In this document: one piece after another, positions 7,496 to 13,806 of the stretch
Position numbering within the stretch: the first letter of the stretch is position 1
Layout: each line of letters begins with the position of its first letter
Source of the DNA: Planctomycetota bacterium
GTDB taxonomy: Bacteria > Planctomycetota > Phycisphaerae > WQYP01
Length of the DNA stretch: 21,729 bases
Assembly (NCBI GenBank): GCA_021809365.1
Contig: JAKBAC010000039.1
Coordinates: 1-21,729, forward strand
Reading direction: 5' to 3'
Position numbers and translations under genes: made by a program
The notes under the pieces: model-generated
What the model was told of the DNA's origin: nothing
Databases searched by the model: none
Seen by the model: only the letters and a program-made list of their open reading frames with translations

Positions 7496-9370
7496 TCACC
7501 CGAACAACCGCCCACTTTCAACAGTTGCAATTTTGATATAATCATCCGAAAAGCAGGACCGATTCAATTTGGCTTCCCATTCGGGGTGGTTGCGGATTAC
7601 CTGTTTCACAGATTCTAAGGATACCGGCTTTCCGGCGCGGCGTAAATCCAGTGCGGCCATATCTACGGTGGTGAGGACTTCGAGGTCGTCGTTGGTTTTG
7701 TGGCGGAATTGTTCGAGCCAGCGGATGGCCTCGGTGCCGTACCATTTTTCAAAGTAGGCTTGGGCCTCGGAAATTTTTTCAGCGGCGATGAAGCCGGTGA
7801 ATTGGGCACGAGAGTGTCGGCGGATATATTTTCTCTGCTGGGCGATTTTTTCCGGGCCGGCGTATCTCGTGCGGGGGTTGTAGGGACCGGCGGCCTTTTT
7901 CAGATAGCCTTGGGCTTTGCCTTCTGCATGGCGGTGGAGCAGGTAGGAAAGTTTGGTATAGCGCTTGCGGCCAAGGGGGAATTGTTCGCTGCCGAAGTTG
8001 GCGGCCAACACGGCAATGACGACGGCCTCATTAAATTCCCAGGTGTGGCCAGCGGTTTTGGGAGGGACGAGCGCCGGGCCGATTTTCGCCAAAGGCTGAG
8101 GCGCGGGGTTCGTTTGCATTGCCGGGCAGATCAGACGGATGCGGCCCGTCAGAAGTTCCTGCATCATGCCTTGTTTGAGGTCGCGGGTTTTATCGCGACG
8201 GGCTTCCAGGGCGGCGATTTCGGCGTCCATTTCGGAAAGGACGGCGGCGATGGCGGTTTGTTCGGGGAGCGGCGGCGAGTGGATTTCCAGGTTTCCGACC
8301 ACTTTCCAGTCAGATCGTGGCATGTGCGTTCCGTACGCCGTGCTCGCAGCGCCGATGAAACTCTCAGTGGCGACAACCTGCCTAATAAACTCCGGCGTTG
8401 ACCTCAAGGGCTTGGCCGCCAGCACCCATAGTTCTGTTGAGCAGATTCCCGGTTGGTCGGCCAACCAGTATTTCCGGAGGTACGCCCGTAACTTGCCGAA
8501 AAGTATGTCCCGGGTTTGGAACGTCGATTTGAGCGATCCCCGCCCGGGGTCATCCGCCGTTGGAATAAGTCGCCCCGTGCCCGGTTGGATGTGATCCAAT
8601 TCCACGCAGAGAGCAGTCGTAACACCACCTCTGGGGTCAATCCGTTCCCTGCGCGGCGATGCCAGTGTTTCGAAGGCATAATTCTCCCACTTCCCGGTGA
8701 AACCTGGCAGGCGTTTTTTGCCGGTGAGGAGTTGCTGCATGGCGGCCTGCTTGAGGTTGCGTTTCTTGGCGATCAGTTGGTCGAGGGCTTCGATTAGGGC
8801 GTCGGCGTCGCCGAGCGCGGTGGCGATGGCTTGTTGTTCGGGAAGGGGTGGGAGGGGAATGGGGCACTTTCCGAGCACCCCTTGGTCGATCGTCGTCATA
8901 ATCGCCGTCTTGGCGTGGGATATCAGATAGTGGCGGGCGGCTGAGGCAACACACAATCTGAGGAGGTACGCGGGCTCAACCCGATCCCGTGCGGGTCTGA
9001 CACGGATGACGTGGCTGTCGAAGACAACCTGTTCTTGCTCGGTTGAAAGGTAAATATTGCAGTGGGCGATGCCCGACGGAACTACTGACGATCGGGTAAA
9101 AAAAATGTCACCGTCCTGAACCTTGAACCTGTTGCGCTCGTTTTCTGTGGCATTAAACAATTCCAGCGAATTGCGGTCGATGGGAGTGCTGGAGTAAAGA
9201 TCTCCAACGTTGATCAATTTCACGCCGGTGCCTTTACGCGAGGGGGCAAAGAATAATCCGTTCTGCATGGGTTCCTTCGAAACCGACGAAAGGTATGCGG
9301 TTTCCCAATCCTCCGGGATCACTCCCACGTCCGTTTGCTTGTAACCGGGTTTGATCTGCGGTTCGCTCAA
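7496..9370 (-). CDS. hsdS: Type I specificity subunit (HsdS) with C-terminal Panacea-like extension
   Basis: HsdS recognises the bipartite DNA target for both methylation and cleavage. Two target-recognition domains (about 20-185 and 225-370) are each followed by a conserved helix region: PPLPEQQAIATAL...LKQAAMQQLLTG, then PPLPEQTAIAAVL...LKQGMMQELLTG. A normal HsdS would end near residue 412; this one continues to 624. The extension contains RKRYTKLSYLLHRHAEG and AAGPYNPRTRYAGPEKIAQ, which resemble the 'KLLYLA' and 'GPYVP' motifs of the Panacea (DUF4065/SocA-like) antitoxin domain; this is a resemblance by eye. The start is a TTG with GGGAG seven bases upstream. It overlaps the stop of the KilA-N gene (TTGA), so the two are coupled. 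Confidence 0.9.
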   Translation of the reverse strand: MSEPQIKPGYKQTDVGVIPEDWETAYLSSVSKEPMQNGLFFAPSRKGTGVKLINVGDLYSSTPIDRNSLELFNATENERNRFKVQDGDIFFTRSSVVPSGIAHCNIYLSTEQEQVVFDSHVIRVRPARDRVEPAYLLRLCVASAARHYLISHAKTAIMTTIDQGVLGKCPIPLPPLPEQQAIATALGDADALIEALDQLIAKKRNLKQAAMQQLLTGKKRLPGFTGKWENYAFETLASPRRERIDPRGGVTTALCVELDHIQPGTGRLIPTADDPGRGSLKSTFQTRDILFGKLRAYLRKYWLADQPGICSTELWVLAAKPLRSTPEFIRQVVATESFIGAASTAYGTHMPRSDWKVVGNLEIHSPPLPEQTAIAAVLSEMDAEIAALEARRDKTRDLKQGMMQELLTGRIRLICPAMQTNPAPQPLAKIGPALVPPKTAGHTWEFNEAVVIAVLAANFGSEQFPLGRKRYTKLSYLLHRHAEGKAQGYLKKAAGPYNPRTRYAGPEKIAQQRKYIRRHSRAQFTGFIAAEKISEAQAYFEKWYGTEAIRWLEQFRHKTNDDLEVLTTVDMAALDLRRAGKPVSLESVKQVIRNHPEWEAKLNRSCFSDDYIKIATVESGRLFG

Positions 9371-10212
9371 GGTGTTTCTCCCGTGCCGTCGCCCAGGGAT
9401 TTGGTGCCGCCGCTGGCGGTTAGTGATTGGAGTTGGCGAATGGCGATTTCGTTGGGCTTGGTGAGCCGCGCGGGTTGCGGCAGTCCCATACGAATAAATT
9501 CGGCGTTCATGGCTTCGATATTGGCCAGGACCAATAATTGCTCAATGCTGGCGTAATCGCGGATATTGCCCTGGCGCGTGGAATTGGCATCACGCCATTG
9601 CTTGGCGGTTTGGCCGAACAGGGCGACATTGAGGATGTCGGCCTCATTGGCGTAGGCGAAATTTGCCTGATCCCGGGTAACGGCGGCCGGGATGATGTGC
9701 GCCTTAATGGCGTCGGAATGGATGCGGTAGTTCAGCTTGGCCAGCGTGCGGTTGAGGTTCCAGCCCAGCGACGGGCGGCGGTTTTCGTCTTCTTTAAGAC
9801 GCTGAAATTCCTTGATAAGGTAGAGTTTGAATTCGGGGCTTAGCCAGGAGCCGAACTCAAATGCGATATCTCTGTGGGCATAGGTGCCGCCGCCATACCG
9901 ACCGGCTCGAGACTGAAGGCCGATGGCCTGTGTGGCGTCGATCCATTTCTTTGGGGTCAGGTGGAAGCTGTTAAGGCCAGCCTGTTTTTTAAAGGTCTCG
10001 AATTCGCCACCTTTAAAATTCGGATTGTGAATATGCTCCCATATTTCTAAAAATTCCACGGTATTGCGGTTCCGCATCCAACTGTATATTAAGCCATCGT
10101 CGCCGAATTTTTTGGTCATATCGGTCAGCGAGATATAGTCCTCTTGCTGGTGCGAGAGGATAGTAATCATCGTGCCCTGTACGCTAATGGACGTTTTTTT
10201 ATCTTTTGCCAT
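9367..10212 (-). CDS. KilA-N domain protein between hsdM and hsdS
   Basis: The 281-residue protein begins with a KilA-N type domain: DYISLTDMTKKFGDD, a segment naming a single-residue-long motif of WMRNRNTVEFLEIWE, then GRYGGGTYAHRDIAFEFGSWL. KilA-N is a DNA-binding domain of phages and large DNA viruses and is also found in bacterial accessory genes. The C-terminal half contains YRIHSDAIKAHI and LFGQTAKQWR, typical of KilA-N proteins lying inside type I restriction operons. A longer frame from 10254 exists, but the ATG at 10212 has GAGGG nine bases upstream and starts just before the domain. It overlaps the hsdM 3' end by 14 bases and hsdS by four. A role in regulating or modulating the restriction complex is inferred only. 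Confidence 0.8.
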   Translation of the reverse strand: MAKDKKTSISVQGTMITILSHQQEDYISLTDMTKKFGDDGLIYSWMRNRNTVEFLEIWEHIHNPNFKGGEFETFKKQAGLNSFHLTPKKWIDATQAIGLQSRAGRYGGGTYAHRDIAFEFGSWLSPEFKLYLIKEFQRLKEDENRRPSLGWNLNRTLAKLNYRIHSDAIKAHIIPAAVTRDQANFAYANEADILNVALFGQTAKQWRDANSTRQGNIRDYASIEQLLVLANIEAMNAEFIRMGLPQPARLTKPNEIAIRQLQSLTASGGTKSLGDGTGETP

Positions 10213-12649
10213 TACGTTGTACCCTCTGCTTATCTGGCTTGTTTGCCGCAACATTCCAATTAAAGCCCATTTTTTTCAGGTGGGCGTCCACCCGGGCGGC
10301 CAATATGTCCACCTCGGCGGCGAGTTTGGGCAGCGGGGTGGCGTAGCGTTCGGAGAGTTCTTTCACGCGCCGGGTCAACGCCTGACTGATGCGGTCCATT
10401 TCACCGTGGATGGCGGATTCCAGGGAGGCGAGCCATTTGTCATCCACAACCAGCGATTTTACTTCCGCTTCAGTTAATTGCGGGTAGCGAGCAAGTGCGG
10501 CGGCGTCCAAAGCAGATTCGGCTGCTTTAAGTTCGCTTTTCAGGCTGGCTTCCTGATCGGAGAGTTTGAGCCAATTGTTCAAGATGGCGGCTTCCTCGGC
10601 AGCCTCGGCGGCGTCTCCAATCTCCCTGAGGCGGGTGTTGACGGTGCCTTTATTTATTCTGTCGAATTCGGAAAACGTGCCCTCATCGCCACCGTGTTCT
10701 TCTTCGAGTTCGGCTTTTTGGGCGGTCGCGGACTCAAGGGATGCTGCCAACTGGTCGATGGCGGCTTGATCCTTGGCGAAATAGCGGGCGACGATCAGGC
10801 TGCGGGGGATGAGATCGCAGGCCCAACCTTTGTCTTTTTCCCGGCCATTTTTGTCTTTCTCGAGGATACGCTGCGTTTCGGCCTTCCAGCCATCGGCCGC
10901 AATGAGGTAGCAGTCATCCTGCATGGTCGATGCCCAATAGTCCATGAGATGCTGGTAGGCATCGTACTGATTGATCAATGGCTGATTGGTGTAATGGGCC
11001 AGCAGGCTTTCGGAGAGGTCGGTGACAATTTGTTTGGGACGGCAAAGCGCTTTGAGATTCCGCAGCGTGGGGGTGATCTGTTGCCGCCACAGTGTGAAAT
11101 GGGCGTTCATGCCCGCGATAAAAGCGGCAAATTCCGGATGCTGGTAGATGGTGGATATTATGGCGGATCGATCCACGGCGAGGTCCACATAGCCGGGGCG
11201 GTTTGGTTTGAATAATGCTTTGCGCAGTTGGGGGCAGACGTCCCAGTAGGGTTGGAGGGCGTCGACATCGGTGGTGGGGATGCCGCCGTTGAGGTGGCCA
11301 TCAATATCATGGAGGTCTTCGGGCGGTTGATTATCAATGTAGCGCGGCAGGTTAAGGTTGAATTCGTTTTTCTCAATTTCGTTTAGCGGAACCATGCGGG
11401 AGTATCTGGGGATGTCGATTTGTTTGCCGAAGGTATCGACAATTTTATGAATGTCCATCTCACGCAGGCGATTTTTGGGGCCGTCCTTCATAAAGCCATC
11501 GCTGGCATTTATCATGAAGATGCCTTTGCGGGAATGGGCATCCCGCTTGTCTATGATGATGATGCAGGCGGGGATGCCGGTGCCGTAGAAAAGGTTGGCG
11601 GGTAGGCCGATAATGCCTTTGATGTATCCTCTGCGAATGATATTGCGGCGGATTTCGCCTTCGGCATTGCCTCGGAACAATACGCCGTGGGGCAGGATGC
11701 ACGCGCCTTTGCCAGTGCTTTTAAGTGAGCGGATGATATGCAGGAGGTAGGCGTAATCGCCCTGTTTGCCGGGCGGAGTACCGAAGGGCTGGAAGCGCTG
11801 GTACGGGTCATTTTGCGGGTCAAGGCCAATGCTCCACCGTTTATCGGAAAATGGGGGATTGGCGACGACATAATCGAAAGTTTTCAGGGTGTCGCCGTCC
11901 TTGAACTTGGGCGCAGCGAGCGTGTTTCCCTGCTCAATAATTGCCGTGGGGTTGTCATGGAGAATCATATTCATGCGGGCCAGTCCGGAGGTGGCCGCGT
12001 CTTTTTCCTGGCCATAGAGTGTGACCTTGGCAGCTGCTGCATCAGCCACTTTGAGCAGCAGTGAACCGGAACCGCAGGTGGGGTCATAAACGGTGGTGGT
12101 GCTGGTGGTTTTTGCCTCACGGATGCCGATGGCGCGGGCTATGACTCGGCTGACCTCGGCGGGTGTGTAAAATTGACCTTTGCTTTTGCCGCTTTCCGTG
12201 GCGAAATGGCGCATGAGGTATTCGTAGGCATCGCCGAGGATGTCGTCGCCATCGGCGCGATTTTTGGAGAAATCAAGGGATTTGTTCTGGAAAATGGCGA
12301 TTAGATTCGTAAGCCGATCCACCATTTCCCTGCCGCTGCCAAGCTTGTTGGGGTCATTGAAATCCGGCATGCCGGAAAGTTTGTTTTCCAATGCCACTGG
12401 GCCGATATTTTTTTTATTAATCTGATCGCCGATGTCGGGTTTACCCTTGAGCGCAACCATATCGTTAAAGCTTGCGCCGGCTGGAATCGTGATGGGGGCG
12501 TAGGGGACGCCTGCGTATTTATCGCTGACGTATTTTATGAACAGCAATACCAAAACGTAGTCTTTATATTGGGATGCGTCCATGCCGCCGCGGAGAAGAT
12601 CGCAGCCTTCCCAGAGCGAGCTGTAGAGTTGGGATTTTGTTAGTGCCAT
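10199..12649 (-). CDS. hsdM: Type I restriction system DNA adenine methylase (HsdM), long form
   Basis: HsdM transfers a methyl group from S-adenosylmethionine to N6 of adenine, and with HsdS forms the modification enzyme. The N-terminal helical HsdM_N region (about 8-145) precedes GQFYTPAEV (158-166), the AdoMet motif DPTCGSGSLL (189-198) and the catalytic NPPF (264-267). At 816 residues it is some 300 longer than the classical subunit. The extra C-terminal part is rich in Ala, Glu and Lys with coiled-coil character (ATAQKAELEEEHG, LKSELKAAESALD) and ends in a helical segment. Long HsdM proteins of this kind occur together with KilA-N and DUF262 genes. It is the first gene of the operon; AGGA lies ten bases before the ATG. 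Confidence 0.94.
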   Translation of the reverse strand: MALTKSQLYSSLWEGCDLLRGGMDASQYKDYVLVLLFIKYVSDKYAGVPYAPITIPAGASFNDMVALKGKPDIGDQINKKNIGPVALENKLSGMPDFNDPNKLGSGREMVDRLTNLIAIFQNKSLDFSKNRADGDDILGDAYEYLMRHFATESGKSKGQFYTPAEVSRVIARAIGIREAKTTSTTTVYDPTCGSGSLLLKVADAAAAKVTLYGQEKDAATSGLARMNMILHDNPTAIIEQGNTLAAPKFKDGDTLKTFDYVVANPPFSDKRWSIGLDPQNDPYQRFQPFGTPPGKQGDYAYLLHIIRSLKSTGKGACILPHGVLFRGNAEGEIRRNIIRRGYIKGIIGLPANLFYGTGIPACIIIIDKRDAHSRKGIFMINASDGFMKDGPKNRLREMDIHKIVDTFGKQIDIPRYSRMVPLNEIEKNEFNLNLPRYIDNQPPEDLHDIDGHLNGGIPTTDVDALQPYWDVCPQLRKALFKPNRPGYVDLAVDRSAIISTIYQHPEFAAFIAGMNAHFTLWRQQITPTLRNLKALCRPKQIVTDLSESLLAHYTNQPLINQYDAYQHLMDYWASTMQDDCYLIAADGWKAETQRILEKDKNGREKDKGWACDLIPRSLIVARYFAKDQAAIDQLAASLESATAQKAELEEEHGGDEGTFSEFDRINKGTVNTRLREIGDAAEAAEEAAILNNWLKLSDQEASLKSELKAAESALDAAALARYPQLTEAEVKSLVVDDKWLASLESAIHGEMDRISQALTRRVKELSERYATPLPKLAAEVDILAARVDAHLKKMGFNWNVAANKPDKQRVQRNGKR

Positions 12650-12782
12650 GGATGGTCTATCCTTGCCGTTTCAGAACGGACGAGTAGAAGGCAGACTGCC
12701 GCGGCGAGCGCTGCGGGGTAAACGGCCACGCCGCGCGGCCGGGCCGGGGCAGCGCTACCGGCGGCCCTTGCTATGTCTGAAG

Positions 12783-12809
12783 ATTAAACGATTGTGTGAA
12801 AGCGGTAAA
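12783..12809 (-). promoter_or_regulatory. Weak sigma70-like promoter candidate for the hsd operon
   Basis: On the minus strand, TTTACC (12804-12809) and TTTAAT (12783-12788) are separated by 15 bases. The -10 element matches consensus at five of six positions, but the spacing is short and the -35 is poor. It would leave a leader of about 130 bases before hsdM. This is the best candidate seen by eye, not a firm call. Confidence 0.25.
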
Positions 12810-12826
12810 GGGGCGTGGGGTAACTG

Positions 12827-12845
12827 TTTGCCGCTCCGCGGCAAA
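12827..12845. promoter_or_regulatory. Perfect 8-bp inverted repeat upstream of hsdM
   Basis: TTTGCCGC and GCGGCAAA are separated by the three bases TCC and form a perfect dyad. It lies just upstream of the promoter candidate of the restriction operon, where an operator would be expected. Neither strand has a U-tract after it, which argues against an intrinsic terminator. Binding by the KilA-N protein is only a guess. Confidence 0.4.
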
Positions 12846-13200
12846 TATCCGCAATAACGTCGCTGGCACGCTCGGCAATTGGTGGTACACTGCATTTCGC
12901 TATGGATGGTGAAAGACAAAAACTTCCCCAGCAACGGATTGCAAAGGCGGTCGTAAGTCAGACCGGCAGCGGCCAAAGCAGCGGCGGCGGCGAAGGCGAA
13001 TGCGGCGCACCACGTTGTTCATTGATATTTAGCCGGGTGCCAAACAACAGGCGGCTGTCCATAGATTCGCGTCTGGTGAGGAGCACGTTCCTGCCGGTGG
13101 GCCTGCCGACGGGTGTGGCGAGCGTGGGTTATACGATTGACTTGGCCGCATGTCGCCAGTGGATGGTGGCTACCTCTCCAACTGATGCTGCCGCTGCAAA

Positions 13201-13224
13201 ACGCGCGGTGCAAGCACACGCGGC
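13201..13224. repeat. Direct repeat ACGCGCGGTGCAAGCAC, copy 1
   Basis: A 24-base segment recurs at 13369-13392 with one mismatch, 168 bp apart. Both copies are followed by CGCGGC. The first copy runs into a run of GGC triplets. Function unknown. Confidence 0.6.
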
Positions 13225-13251
13225 GGCGGCGGCGGCCGCAGTGCAGAGAAT

Positions 13252-13274
13252 AGTAGAGAGTTGAACAGTAGAGC
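13252..13274. repeat. Right copy of AGTAGAGAGTTGA repeat flanking the island
   Basis: AGTAGAGAGTTGA followed by AGTAGAGC, as at 176-197. A reverse-complement relative (TCTACTTTCTACTTTCTG near 13329-13346) lies about 60 bp further on, giving an imperfect inverted pair, as in a degenerate mobile or palindromic repeat unit. Confidence 0.5.
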
Positions 13275-13368
13275 ACATAAGGCTGGAGCTCAAGAGTTGC
13301 TGTCGCAAACTGAGGCAGCCCCTGCGGTCTACTTTCTACTTTCTGAACACCGACGGCTGCCGCGCACA

Positions 13369-13392
13369 ACGCGCGGTGCAAGCACGCGCGGC
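13369..13392. repeat. Direct repeat ACGCGCGGTGCAAGCAC, copy 2
   Basis: Second copy of the 24-base repeat at 13201-13224, differing at one base (GCACG in place of GCACA). It is preceded by GCAC, where the first copy has GCAA. Confidence 0.6.
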
Positions 13393-13621
13393 TAAAAGGG
13401 GATGGGGTGCCTTGGTACACTGGTTCGGATGTATTGCCACACCCGATGGCCTGTGGGCCGACAAATGTTTGTTGTCGCGGGGTTTTGTGTTTGGTTCAGG
13501 CGCGTTCAATTCGTCGGGCGTGGTGCCTCATATTATTTACTTGTCAATGACGTTGTTCAGCGGGTCTGAACTATTCGTCGGGAAGGCTATAGGATTGCAG
13601 TAAGAGGGATAATGAGCAACA

Positions 13622-13701
13622 GCGCTAAAAAGTTACGGATTTGGCCCCGGGAGGCCTGGCAGAATCTGTCACAGGCCTCCTTTAATGTTATGCTTTAGCG
13701 C
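13622..13701. terminator. Nested palindrome, possible bidirectional terminator or structured RNA
   Basis: The inner stem pairs GGAGGCCTG (13650-13658) with CAGGCCTCC (13672-13680). It is perfect over nine bases and followed by TTTAAT on the plus strand. Inside its loop CAG-AAT-CTG can form a small extra stem. An outer arm pairs GCGCTAAA (13622-13629) with TTTAGCGC (13694-13701), also perfect. The element lies about 105 bp before the oxidoreductase gene, in a gene-free region. It could stop transcription entering from either side, or be a mobile palindromic unit. Confidence 0.45.
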
Positions 13702-13806
13702 CGACTTGATTCACACATGTCCATCCGGTAAGGTTGCGCCATACGCAGGTTCGCTGATTGCAGAAGGGCGATGGGCACTGCCTGAGCGTACTTCAAGGAT
13801 GACAGG

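Larger units (their letters stand above)
12650..13806. other. 1.15 kb gene-free region upstream of hsdM
   Basis: No credible gene is present. Open frames of 75-133 residues exist on both strands but are Ala/Gly/Arg-rich, lack ribosome binding sites and cross repeated DNA. The region contains a perfect 8-bp hairpin (12827-12845), a GCG-trinucleotide run (about 13219-13236), paired direct repeats (13201 and 13369), a TAGTAGAGAG-type repeat with an opposite-strand echo (TCTACTTTCTACTTTC near 13329), and a nested palindrome (13622-13701). The promoter of the leftward hsd operon must lie near its left end. Confidence 0.6.

Noticed and set aside
7437..7545. Upstream extension of the DUF262 gene to a start at 7545
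   Set aside because: The added 36 residues overlap hsdS, are Cys-rich and precede the conserved domain; the ATG at 7437 fits better.
10478..11215. 245-residue open frame on the plus strand opposite hsdM
   Set aside because: It is antisense to the HsdM C-terminal region, has no ribosome binding site and its translation is not protein-like.
12902..13264. 120-residue plus-strand frame upstream of hsdM
   Set aside because: Ala/Gly-rich, crosses the GCG run and a repeated 24-mer, no ribosome binding site.
13019..13420. 133-residue minus-strand frame
   Set aside because: It encodes the same repeat (HRALC/HRAFC) from direct DNA repeats and has no recognisable domain.
13376..13603. 75-residue plus-strand frame
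   Set aside because: It begins inside a direct repeat with no ribosome binding site and has no family resemblance.
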